32,250 nucleotides of DNA, from positions 1-32,250 of the forward strand of contig CAOJUE010000020.1 in the NCBI GenBank assembly GCA_948443845.1, written 5' to 3'. A program made the position numbers and the translations under genes. The notes under the pieces were generated by a model, which searched no databases, had not been told where the DNA came from, and was given only the letters and a program-made list of their open reading frames with translations. Shown piece by piece: positions 7,971 through 17,470 of the stretch. Numbering within the stretch: position 1 is the first letter of the stretch; every line of letters starts with the position of its first letter. Origin of the DNA: an uncultured Eubacteriales bacterium. Its GTDB lineage: Bacteria; Bacillota; Clostridia; TANB77; CAG-508.

Positions 7971-9269
7971 TCACATTTTATTCAATTTTACGACAAAAAT
8001 TATCCCTTTAGGCTCATTATGGATTACTTTTATGCTTCCACTATGTGCATTTACAATCATCGTGGCAATCGAAAGTCCGAGCCCACTTCCACCTGTTTCA
8101 CGATTTCGCGCACGGTCTTCTCGATAAAATCGATCAAAAATATGTTTGATTCCTTCTTCACTAATACCAATTCCTGTGTCTGCAACTTCTAGCACACACT
8201 TATTGTCTTTGGTATAAGTACGAATTTGAATTTCGTCGCCTTTTTCTGTATATTTAATAGCGTTATCCAACAAAATTACTAATAATTGATGTATTTTATT
8301 GGTATCAATGCTGATTTCTTTTCCGAAATTTAGCTTAAGCAAAATCTGCTTTTCCTGCATTTGGGCTATATCTTGATAGGGCAAAACAACTGTTTTGATG
8401 AATTCATCTAAATTGACGTCCTCTTTTTGCAATTTGAAATTCGTTCCTCTGACTAAAATCATCAAATCTTTGGTAAGTTTGGATAAACGCTTGGTTTCAT
8501 TTAGGGTTAAACTGATTTCTTCGGATTTATCAATAATTTTTGCATCTGGCTCTTGCAATAATAGCTCTTGCTTGGCTTGAATGATGGTAAGTGGCGTACG
8601 CAGTTCATGAGAAGCATTTTGAACAAATTCGGTTTGATTTTTTAAAATGGTTTGAATGGGTTGCAAGGTTTTTTTCGACAAAATAAGACTGGCAATTCCA
8701 GAAAGCACAATTCCTAAAATTACCGCATAGGCAATAATTTCCAGATAACTACCAAGTAGCGCAATTTCAGTATCGACATTAATGAGTAGTTGGGCATAAT
8801 TGTTTTCTTTGTCGCTTATTTTAAAATTGAGACATCGATAGTTGTAGGTGTCATCTAATTTTAAGGCATAAATCGAATCTAGATTTTCGGTGGAAAAGGT
8901 AATGTCATTAGAATAATCGGTGAGCCTTCCTAAATCACTAGGGTTTAGAATTTTGCCAGATTCGTTTCGCAAAATGAAGGTGATTTGTGGATTGTTGACT
9001 CTTTTGGCAATGTTATATTCTAAAGCATTATCTTTGAAAAGCCCCAAATTTCCCAAATCAAATATTTGGTATAGGGTTTCTAAATTGGTTTGGATATCAG
9101 CAAATTCGGTTTTGGTATCCTTAAGTTGCTTGTCAGTGGCTGAAAAGGTGATTGAGCGAATCATGTAGAACATAAAAATTCCGAAGGCAATAAAAATAGT
9201 GGCAAAAGCAATCATATTGTAAGCAATATGAAGCATAAATTGTTTTCTTAAATTTTTTTCTTCTTCCAC
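7971..9269 (-). CDS. Sensor histidine kinase (HisKA/HATPase_c)
   Basis: A 432-residue membrane kinase. TM1 spans about 17-38, an extracellular sensor domain about 40-170, and TM2 about 175-197. The HisKA box follows with phospho-acceptor H221 (ASHELRTPLT). The HATPase domain has N336 (LLDNAIKYTEKGD), G1 DTGIGI (364-369) and G2 GGSGLGL (393-399), so it is complete and presumably active. The sensor domain is not recognisable by motif and no ligand is assigned. The start is GTG 9269, with AAAGGTG 5 nt upstream, and lies 12 bp after the corrected end of the response regulator, its evident partner. mgtE lies just upstream, but a promoter between them argues for separate control. Confidence 0.93.
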   Translation of the reverse strand: MEEEKNLRKQFMLHIAYNMIAFATIFIAFGIFMFYMIRSITFSATDKQLKDTKTEFADIQTNLETLYQIFDLGNLGLFKDNALEYNIAKRVNNPQITFILRNESGKILNPSDLGRLTDYSNDITFSTENLDSIYALKLDDTYNYRCLNFKISDKENNYAQLLINVDTEIALLGSYLEIIAYAVILGIVLSGIASLILSKKTLQPIQTILKNQTEFVQNASHELRTPLTIIQAKQELLLQEPDAKIIDKSEEISLTLNETKRLSKLTKDLMILVRGTNFKLQKEDVNLDEFIKTVVLPYQDIAQMQEKQILLKLNFGKEISIDTNKIHQLLVILLDNAIKYTEKGDEIQIRTYTKDNKCVLEVADTGIGISEEGIKHIFDRFYREDRARNRETGGSGLGLSIATMIVNAHSGSIKVIHNEPKGIIFVVKLNKM

Positions 9270-9281
9270 TTTTTCACCTTT

Positions 9282-9951
9282 CTATGACCACATATAGCCG
9301 ACACCTCTTATGGTTTTTAAATATTGGTCATATCCTACTTTTTTTAGTTCTTTTCGAAGTCCGGCTGGCATAGACTTCTATCACATTGGTGCTTGTTTCT
9401 GAGTCAAAACCCCAAATTTTGTCGAATATTTGGTCTTTGGTTAAGATAATGTTTTGCGTATTTAACAAATATTCTAGCAAATCAAATTGTTTGCCTTGCA
9501 AAATTAGTTCTTGCTTGTTACACATGACTTTTCGGCTTTTTAAATCTAAGGTTAAATCTTGAAAAGCAAGAATATTTTTGTTGGTATAATTTCCACTGGT
9601 TCTGCGAATAATCGCGTCAATTCTGGCAAGCAGTTCTTCACGGTTGAATGGTTTGACTAAATAGTCGTCTGCTCCAATTCTAAAGCCTTTTAGTTTGTCT
9701 TCTAAGGCATCTTTGGCAGTTAAAATCAAAACTGGTGTAACAATTTTTTCATTTCTAAGTGTGCTTAAAAATTCATAGCCATCCATGATGGGCATCATTA
9801 AATCTAAAATGATAGCATCGTAGATCCCTTGTTTGGCGTATAAAATTCCTTCTTCTCCGTCATAGGCGCAATCTGTGTCATAGTTGTTTTTCACGCATTG
9901 CTCAATTGTTTTGGATAATATTTTGTCATCTTCAATAATCAAAATTTTCAT
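9282..9951 (-). CDS. OmpR/PhoB-family response regulator (one frameshift as read)
   Basis: The receiver domain (residues 1-118) has D8/D9, phospho-acceptor D50 (IILDLMMP), T78 and K100. A C-terminal winged-helix DNA-binding domain follows. As read, the frame breaks near residue 197 and ends in SRTSKRTKKSRI. Removing one G of the CCGG at 9361-9364 restores SRLRKELKKVGY...IRGVGYMW and a stop at 9282, giving the standard length of about 222 residues. The hallmark RGVGY is intact in the downstream frame, which argues for a one-base artefact or very recent mutation rather than decay. The start at 9951 has AAGGAAGG upstream, and a promoter is at 9971-10000. It forms an operon with the histidine kinase. 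Confidence 0.9.
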
Positions 9952-9970
9952 AAAAACCTTCCTTTTCGTT

Positions 9971-10000
9971 ATTATATAATAGAAAACTTAAATTTGTCTG
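9971..10000 (-). promoter_or_regulatory. Possible promoter for the two-component operon
   Basis: The minus strand has CAGACA (9995-10000), an 18-bp spacer and a perfect TATAAT (9971-9976), 19 bp before the response regulator ATG. The -35 box is a 4/6 match. No clear mgtE terminator precedes it. Confidence 0.55.
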
Positions 10001-10013
10001 AAATATTTTGAAT

Positions 10014-11357
10014 TTATAGATTGACTTCCAAGCCCATAACGATAGTGGCAATTTTGAAAAAGATTAGAACAGAGCACATATCGGAAACTGTTGTAATAAC
10101 TGGTGTTGCCATAAGTGCTGGGTCGATTTTGATTTTTTTGGCAAGCATCGGAAGAGAACAACCTAAAAAATTTGCTAATATGACTGTTCCCAACAAAGAT
10201 AACGCAACTACAACTGCCAATTTCATGTCTTGATATTGAATAAGAATTCGGATTCCATTGGCAACACCAAGCATTAAGGCAACCGATATGGCAACTCGTA
10301 ATTCTTTCCAAATCGCTTTGAAATAATCTTTTAACATAACTTCGTCATTTGACATTCCGCGGATAATCAAAGTTGAAGTTTGGGAACCGCAATTACCTGT
10401 TGTTCCCATAATCATTGGAATAAAGGCAACTAAAATTGGAACAGAAGCAAAGGCTGCTTCATATTTGGTAATAATCGCACCAGTTACAATGGAAGATAGC
10501 ATTAAAATGAGAAGCCAAATAATTCGATTTTTGGCGTGTGATAGGACACTTGTTTTAAAATAAGTCTCTTCGTTTGGCGTGATGGCTGACATGATTTCAA
10601 AGTCTTCTGCGACTTCGTCTTGCAAAACGTCCATAGCGTCGTCAACGGTTACGATACCGACTAGGCGATTTTCCGTATCTACTACTGGAATTGCTAAGAA
10701 ATTGTATTTGTCAAACATTTTGGCAACATTTTCTTGGTCTTCTAGTGTGGTAACGGTTATGACATTGGTTTCCATGATGTCTTTAATCATCACGTCTTTT
10801 TCGGAAATAACGAGCGATTTTAAATTGATGATTCCTTTTACTTTTCGCGACATACTTAGGACATAGCAAGTGTAAATGGTTTCTTTTTCTAAACCGATTT
10901 TTTTGATTTTTTCTAGGGCTTGTTCAACTGTCATGTTTTCTTTTAGGTCGATGAATTCTGTTGTCATAATGCTTCCAGCACTGTCTTCTGGATAATTTAG
11001 AAGTTCGTTGACGATTTTTCGGTCGTCTGAATGAATGTTTCTCAAAATTCTTTTGACAACATTGGAAGGCATTTCTTCAATTAGGTCAACGGTGTCGTCC
11101 ATAAATAATTCGTTGATGACGTTTTTTAATTCTTTGTCTGAAAAGCCGTTGATTAATTTTTCTTGCACGTCTGGGTCCAATTCAGCAAACACTTCGGCTG
11201 CTTTTTCTTTGGATAGGACGCGGTAAACAATTAGTTTCTTCTCGTCGTCTAATTCATCAAACAAGGTCGGCAAATCGGCAGAATTGATGTTTTGTAAATA
11301 TTCTTTTAAATCATTAAATTTTCTCATTTGAATGAATTCGGTTACTTTTTCTTCCAT
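10014..11357 (-). CDS. mgtE: Magnesium transporter MgtE
   Basis: A 447-residue inner-membrane Mg2+ channel/transporter. An N-terminal helical MgtE_N domain (about 1-125) is followed by paired CBS domains (about 130-250; SMRKVKGIINLKSLV and NRLVGIVTVDDAMDVLQDE) that sense cytosolic Mg2+. A five-helix pore domain (about 280-445) contains the family-typical GTTGNCGSQTSTLIIRG segment. ATG 11357 was chosen because AAAGGTGG lies upstream and the family N-terminus begins MEEKVTEF; the upstream in-frame stretch covers the DUF1292 terminator. No magnesium riboswitch is visible, as only 28 bp separate the start from that terminator. Confidence 0.95.
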   Translation of the reverse strand: MEEKVTEFIQMRKFNDLKEYLQNINSADLPTLFDELDDEKKLIVYRVLSKEKAAEVFAELDPDVQEKLINGFSDKELKNVINELFMDDTVDLIEEMPSNVVKRILRNIHSDDRKIVNELLNYPEDSAGSIMTTEFIDLKENMTVEQALEKIKKIGLEKETIYTCYVLSMSRKVKGIINLKSLVISEKDVMIKDIMETNVITVTTLEDQENVAKMFDKYNFLAIPVVDTENRLVGIVTVDDAMDVLQDEVAEDFEIMSAITPNEETYFKTSVLSHAKNRIIWLLILMLSSIVTGAIITKYEAAFASVPILVAFIPMIMGTTGNCGSQTSTLIIRGMSNDEVMLKDYFKAIWKELRVAISVALMLGVANGIRILIQYQDMKLAVVVALSLLGTVILANFLGCSLPMLAKKIKIDPALMATPVITTVSDMCSVLIFFKIATIVMGLEVNL

Positions 11358-11381
11358 ATTGGTTCCACCTTTCTTTGCCAT

Positions 11382-11412
11382 AAAAAAGAACGAGAAATGG
11401 TTTCTCGTTCTT
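11382..11412 (-). terminator. Terminator of the DUF1292 gene
   Basis: A 12-bp perfect stem, AAGAACGAGAAA (11386-11397) with its complement (11401-11412), has a 3-nt loop and is followed on the minus strand by a TTTTTTA tract. It begins 15 bp after the DUF1292 stop and ends 24 bp before mgtE, so some read-through into mgtE is possible. Confidence 0.88.
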
Positions 11413-11427
11413 CCTTGGATTTTTTGA

Positions 11428-11748
11428 TTAATCTTCGTCTGTGAAGTTGAATTCGTCTTTGAATTTTTCTTTGAAAATTTCAAAAACAGCATTTAATGTT
11501 TCTTCATCGTCAACGCTTACATAGGATTCTTCCTCTTCGTTACCAGAATCTTCGACTTTTAGAATGACAACTTCTCCGTCATCTTCTTCCATTTCTCCTT
11601 CGGCTGGTAATAAAACTACATATTCTTCAGAATCATATTCTATTAAATCTAGGAATTCAAATTGTACATCCTCACCATTTTCATCACTTAATATTATTAT
11701 ATTACTTAAGTCTTCATCTTCTATGTCATTGATTGAATCTTCGTCCAT
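11428..11748 (-). CDS. DUF1292 (YrzB-like) acidic protein
   Basis: A 106-residue, very acidic cytosolic protein. The DUF1292 core is recognisable: IIILSDENGEDVQFEFLDLIEYDSEEYVVLLPAE, then EDDGEVVILKVED and a helical tail. Function in the family is unknown. In many Bacillota the gene sits with ruvX, ireB and alaS, which matches this neighbourhood. Two adjacent ATGs follow AAAGGAG; the second (11748, 7-nt spacing) is preferred over the first (11751, 4 nt). It has its own promoter (11795-11823) and terminator (11382-11412). Confidence 0.88.
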   Translation of the reverse strand: MDEDSINDIEDEDLSNIIILSDENGEDVQFEFLDLIEYDSEEYVVLLPAEGEMEEDDGEVVILKVEDSGNEEEESYVSVDDEETLNAVFEIFKEKFKDEFNFTDED

Positions 11749-11794
11749 CATTTTTCTCCTTTCTTTTGTCATATGTGAATGACACATTTTAATT

Positions 11795-11823
11795 ATCATA
11801 CACTAGTTTTTTGTTTTTTGCAA
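11795..11823 (-). promoter_or_regulatory. Promoter for the DUF1292 gene
   Basis: The minus strand reads TTGCAA (11818-11823), a 17-bp spacer and TATGAT (11795-11800), about 46 bp before the DUF1292 start. An ATGTG/CACAT inverted pair lies between the promoter and the ribosome binding site. Confidence 0.7.
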
Positions 11824-11876
11824 TAGTTTTTGAGAATATTTTTTTCTTTCTTTTCGTTTTTATTCTATTCTTATAT

Positions 11877-12461
11877 TTAATAGGTTGTTATTTTAAAATT
11901 TGTTACAAATATTTTGCTATTGTGAACATATACATCAACACTTTCATCACTTAATTGGTCAAATCTAAATTCTACTTGTGGTGTAATATAGGTTTTTATT
12001 TCGTTGTTATATTGATATTCAATTATCATATAAATTGATTTCATAGCTCCATGTTCAATATCTGGCGCTGATGTTGTTTCTTCTACATATTCTCTTTTTA
12101 CTTTTCCTTCTATTTTTATTCCATTGTTTAAAATTTCTCTTTTTTCATTATTAAATTTTATTTTTTCCTTAATGCTAAAAATTGTAAGTATTACAAATAC
12201 AAGCGTAATAAATAGCATAGCAGCAAAAATCGGAACATTTGTTTCTTGTAATAGAATCATCAAAAATAGACTATCAAAAAATGCCAAAAACAACCACATT
12301 TGTAAATATGTAAGAATACTTCTACTTTCTATACTATAATATTTTCCTTTCCTTACCTGTTTTTGTATTATCTTCGCGTTACACTTTACAATAAACAGTA
12401 TCATTATGAAAATCCCTATTAGAACAAATGGTATTATTTTATTTATTAATTCTATCTCCAC
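11877..12461 (-). CDS. Small membrane protein, DUF3592-like architecture, unknown function
   Basis: A 194-residue protein with hydrophobic segments at about 8-27, 53-73 and 78-97. A C-terminal soluble domain begins NNGIKIEGKVKREYV and contains YMIIEYQYNN. Several beta strands after the last helix and the glycine-rich I.G.V start resemble DUF3592-type proteins, but this is only a pattern resemblance. The start is GTG 12461 with a weak AGTAGG upstream; there is no ATG alternative near. It lies 79 bp after ruvX, in a gap with a TATAAT-like box lacking a good -35. Function unknown. Confidence 0.75.
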   Translation of the reverse strand: MEIELINKIIPFVLIGIFIMILFIVKCNAKIIQKQVRKGKYYSIESRSILTYLQMWLFLAFFDSLFLMILLQETNVPIFAAMLFITLVFVILTIFSIKEKIKFNNEKREILNNGIKIEGKVKREYVEETTSAPDIEHGAMKSIYMIIEYQYNNEIKTYITPQVEFRFDQLSDESVDVYVHNSKIFVTNFKITTY

Positions 12462-12540
12462 ACTAACCTACTTTCTTAAGAAATGATACATATATATTTA
12501 CCCTATTATTTTATTATAATATGTTATATAATCCATGTTT

Positions 12541-12963
12541 TTAACACTTTCCCTTATTCATATACATCTCCAAAATATAAACTGCTGCCAAAGTATCTTC
12601 CACTTGCTTTTTTTTGCGTTTATTGACTTCTAATAAATTCAATGTTTTATTCGCCGCAACCGTGGTTAATCTTTCATCGATTGTTTCCATTTGGATTTTG
12701 TTATATTTGCATTTTAATTTATGTAAAAATTTTTCCGTTGCTTCCATTCTCTCAGAAGCCGTTCCATCCATGTTATAGGGCATTCCTAAAACGATGGTTG
12801 AAATTTCGTATTCTTGCATAATTTCGTCTAATCTTCGCAAAAGCATTTTGTCGTTTCCCTTGTACATAATGGTTTCTAAGCCTTGCGCCGTAATGCCAAG
12901 AGCGTCTGTTATCGCAATTCCGACTTTAGACGCTCCATAATCAATTCCTAAAATTCTCATCAT
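12541..12963 (-). CDS. ruvX: Holliday junction resolvase-like RuvX/YqgF
   Basis: A 140-residue RNase H-fold nuclease, implicated in Holliday junction resolution and 16S rRNA 5' end processing. Motifs: [17 protein letters not shown] (catalytic Asp D8), the central strand [12 protein letters not shown], then TIDERLTT, and the C-terminal Asp in KQVEDTLAA. The full family length is present. The ATG overlaps the ireB stop codon in an ATGATGA junction, so translation is probably coupled. A tandem second ATG follows one codon later. Confidence 0.95.
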   Translation of the reverse strand: MMRILGIDYGASKVGIAITDALGITAQGLETIMYKGNDKMLLRRLDEIMQEYEISTIVLGMPYNMDGTASERMEATEKFLHKLKCKYNKIQMETIDERLTTVAANKTLNLLEVNKRKKKQVEDTLAAVYILEMYMNKGKC

Positions 12964-13214
12964 TCTTCCAATCCTATATAATATTTTACTAATTTTTCTA
13001 GTAATTCATCTCTTTCTACCAAACGAATTAGATTTCTTGCATCATTGTGGCTCGTAATATACGTTGGGTCACCAGACAAAATATAGCCTACGATTTGATT
13101 GATTGGATTATAACCTTTTTCCACCAACGCCTCATACACTTTTTTTAAAATTTCTCTGGTTCGCATACTCTTATCTCGTTCCACCTTAAAACTCATCGTC
13201 TTATCTGTTGCCAT
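12960..13214 (-). CDS. ireB: IreB family regulatory protein (UPF0297)
   Basis: An 84-residue cytosolic protein. The family block [58 protein letters not shown] runs almost the whole length. In Enterococcus, IreB is phosphorylated by the PASTA kinase IreK and negatively regulates cephalosporin resistance; the conserved threonines near the N-terminus (T3, T6) are present. ATG 13214 is set by AGGAGG 6 nt upstream. It follows the GAF/GGDEF-like gene by 13 bp and overlaps ruvX, so it is in an operon. Confidence 0.95.
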   Translation of the reverse strand: MATDKTMSFKVERDKSMRTREILKKVYEALVEKGYNPINQIVGYILSGDPTYITSHNDARNLIRLVERDELLEKLVKYYIGLEE

Positions 13215-13227
13215 TTTCTTCCTCCTT

Positions 13228-14364
13228 TTATATATAATTAATCTGACTCTCTTCCTTTGGAGCATTATCAATATATTCTTCTAGTTTTTTATTCAACTGC
13301 TCTAAACCAGTTCCCTTATAATACGTCGAAACTACAAAATTTAAAGTAGGAGAAGCAACTTGTTTTTCTTTGATTTCTCTGACTCTTACTTTTCTGCCTT
13401 GAACAATCCTTATTTTCTGCACTTCTTCCTCATCTTGCACCAACTCTAAACTCTCGATTTCCTCTTTCAGCATGCTCAGGAACTCCTCGACGCTTCCTTC
13501 TTCCACGCCAGAAAAAACAATCATAAATTTCGGTCCCATGTACCTTACAAAAACATATTGTGCCGCCATTTTGGATTTGATAATATTACTTACTTCTGTA
13601 ATAATATCATTTCCCATTTCACGGCTAACTTGCTTGTTAATTTCTTCAATATTCGTAATACGAAACATACAAACCGCTGATGTTGGATATTTCGAGAAAA
13701 TCCTTTTGGCATTTCCATATAAATATTCTGCCGAATGCAGTCCTGTAAATTGGTCAATTCGGTCGATATTTTCGATGGTATCTTGATAAGATGTTGTTTG
13801 TAATACAGAAATAATATTATCTTTGACAACTTCAATAATCGTTGTATCAATATGGTCAAAAGCATGCATTTTCCCACTTTCCATAATCCAATATCCAATA
13901 TAAATATTATCAATGTAAAGTGGGAAAAACATGGCTGATTTGGCTCTTCCCATTTCCACTTTTTGATAGGGTAATTTTTCGGTTTCTGATTCGATTGTTA
14001 CATACTTTGGCGTAGCAGTTGCCACACTGTCTTGAAAAATTTCTTCTGTATGCAAATTGGTCAAAGCCTCATGGTGTCTTGTTTCTACGTTTGAGGCTTT
14101 TATTACATATTCTGCTCCATTAAATACAACAATTGTGGAATATTTTATATCGTATTTTTCAATGATGATTTCATTAATTCGATTCAATTTTTTATCGACT
14201 GTATCTTCTTGACCTGCAATGGTCATGAAATCTTGTAATACACTTAAATTGTTGATTTTTTGGTTGATATTATTAAACGATTCAATTTTTTTCTGTATAT
14301 GAAGATTATACACGACCAATACAGCGATGGCCAATAATAAAATTATGATTACTACTATTATCAA
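13228..14364 (-). CDS. Membrane protein with GAF-like and degenerate GGDEF domains
   Basis: A 378-residue protein. A TM helix covers residues 1-20, a linker helix 21-50, a GAF-like domain about 50-185, and a GGDEF-fold domain about 200-375 with [11 protein letters not shown] and [11 protein letters not shown]. The signature loop that should read GGDEF reads YMGPKF, so diguanylate cyclase activity is not expected; it may be a c-di-GMP or GTP binder, or purely structural. No EAL domain is present. The start is probably TTG 14364, because AAGAGGTG lies 6 nt before it; the GTG at 14373 lies inside that Shine-Dalgarno. It follows the TadZ-like gene by 23 bp and precedes ireB by 13 bp. Confidence 0.82.
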   Translation of the reverse strand: MIIVVIIILLLAIAVLVVYNLHIQKKIESFNNINQKINNLSVLQDFMTIAGQEDTVDKKLNRINEIIIEKYDIKYSTIVVFNGAEYVIKASNVETRHHEALTNLHTEEIFQDSVATATPKYVTIESETEKLPYQKVEMGRAKSAMFFPLYIDNIYIGYWIMESGKMHAFDHIDTTIIEVVKDNIISVLQTTSYQDTIENIDRIDQFTGLHSAEYLYGNAKRIFSKYPTSAVCMFRITNIEEINKQVSREMGNDIITEVSNIIKSKMAAQYVFVRYMGPKFMIVFSGVEEGSVEEFLSMLKEEIESLELVQDEEEVQKIRIVQGRKVRVREIKEKQVASPTLNFVVSTYYKGTGLEQLNKKLEEYIDNAPKEESQINYI

Positions 14365-14387
14365 AATATTCACCTCTTAAGTTTCGT

Positions 14388-17300
14388 TTAGTATTTTTTC
14401 TTCATTTTATTTAAAGTATCATTCATGCTACTTGAGAAATTGTTTGGAGTATAGTTTTGTTTTGAATTTGATGAATACGTTGCTCTACTGGTTAATGGAT
14501 AAACCATGTCGCCTAAAACTCTTAATTTATTCATGAAATTCTTTGAATATCCACTAATCGATACTTTGCAATTTAACATTCCCTCCAAATATTTTGAATA
14601 TGCCATTTCTTCAAATGGAATACTACAATATTTTACGCTTTCTTTGTCAAATAATTCTGTCATAAATGACATCGCAGGATCATTGTAAGATGACATTCCG
14701 CCAATGATAGCTTTATTGGTAAGTCCTCTTACCTTTAATTCTTTGTTAATAACCACTCTGACTTTTTCTGGTTCAAAAACACCTTGTGTTTTCAAATCTC
14801 TTAAAAATGCTGTCAAAGGCTGAATGGTCAAAATGTCCATGGATTGTACTAAATAAATTTCTTGGCAACTTGCAAAATAAGCAGGATTCGTGTCATAATC
14901 ACAATCTATCAAAATTAATGAATGATTTTGTACTAGGGTTGATAAAATTGCTTCTACATTTGAATAATTTTTTCCGTCGTTTGGAAGCGCTGTATAGACT
15001 GTCAAGTTTTGTTTTACGCGGATTCCTTCTGCTGTTCCTTGTTGTAATTTTTCAATGGAAGTATACGCAATTTGTCTTAAAGTTTCTTCATTTTGGGTAT
15101 AAATGTAATACGAATTGCGATTTTTTGTCATATCCAAAATGGCTGTATTAATGCCAACTGACGCAAATATTTCAGCCAAATTATTGACTAAGAAAGATAC
15201 CCCATTTTTCGTACTTCCTAAGAAAGTAACAATTTTTTTATCCTTCGTCATCAAACTATTTAAGGTTGACATTGAATAATCAATTGGTTGTTCAATGCTT
15301 TGAATGGCTTCTGTTTCGTAATGATAATTGTCTTGATTATCCATTGTATTATTAGGCGTATTTTCTTCCAAACTTGGATTAAATAAATCTTCTTCTGGTT
15401 GCTGAAAAGGTTCTTCATCTTCAAAGCCAATCAAAGTATCATCATTTTCTTCTGGAAGTTCAACATCTGCTAGAATATCCTCTTCTGTTTCTAAATCAGA
15501 TAGTAAGGTGTTATCCGCTATTTCCTCTGTTTCAAAATCCATATCCAATGCATCATCTGCCGTATTTTCTAATGTGTCATCAGCTAAAATATCGAACTCA
15601 TCTGGTTGCTCTAATTCTGGAAAATCATTGCTTTCCTCTGCTAAAATATCTTCTTGATATAAGCTGTCAATATCTTGTGTTTCTAGAGCTTGCTTAGCTG
15701 TTGTTTCGTATTTTCCATATTCATCATAATCTTCAAATTCGTCAAAGGCTTCTTCTGTTGTTTCTGCAAAAATATCGTCATCATCCCCCAAATCGGTAAT
15801 ATCTTCTAAGTCATCTAGTTCTGGTAATTCAATTTCTTCTAGTTCGTCTACTTCTTCTACACCTGCCACAACTGGTTCTTGCGCATTAAATTCTTCCTTT
15901 TCTTCTAATACAAAATCTTCCAAATTGTTATTTTCTACTTTTGTATTTTCAATGTTTGTTACTTCTTCATCAAATGGCTCAAAATCAAATTGTTCATCAA
16001 TTACTGTATCTAATTCTGGGAAATCCAATTCAGCAGTTTTGGCTGGTTGTACCATTTCTTCTTGAACTGGATTTTTACGTGGTCTGCCTCTTTTTCCCTT
16101 TGGTTTTGGCTCTACATCCACTGGATTTTTACGCGGTCTGCCTCTTCCTTTTTTTGGTTGCTCGACTGAATTTACTTGTGGTTGATTATGAGAGATTTTA
16201 CTTTCCGTTGCACTTGCTGTAAAATCTAATTCTGGTAAGTCAAGATCTTCTAATGGACTGATTTTCTCTGGTTCATTATTTGGCATAACTTGGTTGTTTT
16301 CTGGTAAATTTACAGCTCTGCGTTCTGGTTTTACGGTTTTTGGTTCCATTTGATTTTCCCCTTTTCTAGCGATTTGGCTTGTTTCATTTTGCGCTACTTG
16401 ATTGGTTGGTTCATTGGCTGGTTTGGAAACAACTTTCTTTCGTACAATTCTTCCGTCTGGCAAACGTACTAATTTTCCCTCTTTTTTCGTTGTTTCTGGT
16501 TTTTGAATGTCTGCTGGATTTGCTTTTACCTCTGGCTGAACACTTGTGCTCGCCTGCATATTAGTAGATTTTTGATTTTTTTGTGGCACAGCAATCACTT
16601 TTCTTGCATTTTCTGTACTAGATGATTTGACAGAATTCGGTATGACAATTGGTCCATTTACTTTCGTTTGATTTAATTTATTTTCAATAATATCAATTTT
16701 TACACCGGTTCTTTTTTGGTCTTCTTTGTTTGTAAATTCCTTAGATTTGACGCCTTGTACCATCATGCCATTTGCCATCATGAATTCTTGATATTTGCTA
16801 GATGTCTCCTCCAAAATACTTTTTACATTAAATGGCAAACAATTGATGATAATTTTAAGTTGTTCTTCCGTATATTGAGAGGCTATATTTTCGAAACTTT
16901 CGGCATATTTTTCTGTATGCTTGCCCAATTTTCGAAAATGGGATAAAATATTTTGAATTTGTAATTCGTCTACTTCGTTTTCATTTTCAGCTCTGTAATT
17001 GACATCATCTGTATCGATTTTGTAGTACATTTTAGCTTCTTTTTTGGTACGTGGTTTGTGAATTAAACGGCAAACTTCTTCCATACTTCGATCGTTTCCA
17101 AGAAGACCATTGTAAATACCTAGACCAAATAATTTGACTAAAAAGGAACTACCTTTTGTGTGTCTATCTGAGCAAATTAAAATGATGGAAATTTCATTTC
17201 CTGTCGTATCATGCGCTTCGTCACTAATGCCATCTAGTTTTTCAAAAATGAACTTATCAATCGATTCATAATTATTATTTGAAAATGGCTCTAAATCTGC

Positions 17301-17465
17301 ACTGATAATGATTCTATCATACGTTTTATCTCGTTGTATTTCTTTTTGAATTGCATTAAAATAATAAACATTTTTATAAGATAAGATTTCTCGATAATCT
17401 TTTTGATACTTTTTGATAATCGCATCTGAAATGCTTTCACTATTTACTGCAAATAAAACTTTCAT
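14388..17465 (-). CDS. Large TadZ/CpaE-like protein with degenerate P-loop and AT-hook-like motifs
   Basis: A 1025-residue protein. Residues 1-150 look like a receiver-type alpha/beta domain (MKVLFAVNSESISDAIIKKY, IILICSDRHTKGSSFLVKLFGLGIYNGLL), as found at the start of TadZ/CpaE proteins. Residues about 230-740 are a low-complexity linker, first Lys/Pro rich, then strongly Asp/Glu rich. It contains two AT-hook-like GRPRKNPV units near 437-466. Residues about 743-1025 are a MinD/ParA-type fold (KIVTFLGSTKNGVSFLVNNLAEIF), but the deviant Walker A lacks the GK(S/T) core, so ATP hydrolysis is doubtful. No membrane helix is seen. ATG 17465 is chosen for the GAGGGGG site that overlaps the end of the upstream gene. 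Role unknown; CpaE-like proteins position secretion or pilus machinery, but no such machinery is visible here. Confidence 0.75.
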   Translation of the reverse strand: MKVLFAVNSESISDAIIKKYQKDYREILSYKNVYYFNAIQKEIQRDKTYDRIIISADLEPFSNNNYESIDKFIFEKLDGISDEAHDTTGNEISIILICSDRHTKGSSFLVKLFGLGIYNGLLGNDRSMEEVCRLIHKPRTKKEAKMYYKIDTDDVNYRAENENEVDELQIQNILSHFRKLGKHTEKYAESFENIASQYTEEQLKIIINCLPFNVKSILEETSSKYQEFMMANGMMVQGVKSKEFTNKEDQKRTGVKIDIIENKLNQTKVNGPIVIPNSVKSSSTENARKVIAVPQKNQKSTNMQASTSVQPEVKANPADIQKPETTKKEGKLVRLPDGRIVRKKVVSKPANEPTNQVAQNETSQIARKGENQMEPKTVKPERRAVNLPENNQVMPNNEPEKISPLEDLDLPELDFTASATESKISHNQPQVNSVEQPKKGRGRPRKNPVDVEPKPKGKRGRPRKNPVQEEMVQPAKTAELDFPELDTVIDEQFDFEPFDEEVTNIENTKVENNNLEDFVLEEKEEFNAQEPVVAGVEEVDELEEIELPELDDLEDITDLGDDDDIFAETTEEAFDEFEDYDEYGKYETTAKQALETQDIDSLYQEDILAEESNDFPELEQPDEFDILADDTLENTADDALDMDFETEEIADNTLLSDLETEEDILADVELPEENDDTLIGFEDEEPFQQPEEDLFNPSLEENTPNNTMDNQDNYHYETEAIQSIEQPIDYSMSTLNSLMTKDKKIVTFLGSTKNGVSFLVNNLAEIFASVGINTAILDMTKNRNSYYIYTQNEETLRQIAYTSIEKLQQGTAEGIRVKQNLTVYTALPNDGKNYSNVEAILSTLVQNHSLILIDCDYDTNPAYFASCQEIYLVQSMDILTIQPLTAFLRDLKTQGVFEPEKVRVVINKELKVRGLTNKAIIGGMSSYNDPAMSFMTELFDKESVKYCSIPFEEMAYSKYLEGMLNCKVSISGYSKNFMNKLRVLGDMVYPLTSRATYSSNSKQNYTPNNFSSSMNDTLNKMKKKY

Positions 17466-17470
17466 TTGTA

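Noticed and set aside
7893..8192. Plus-strand reading frame of 99 codons
   Set aside because: It is antisense to the histidine kinase end and its terminator, and the translation has no family features.
11358..11427. Magnesium riboswitch before mgtE
   Set aside because: The space holds only the DUF1292 terminator and the mgtE ribosome binding site.
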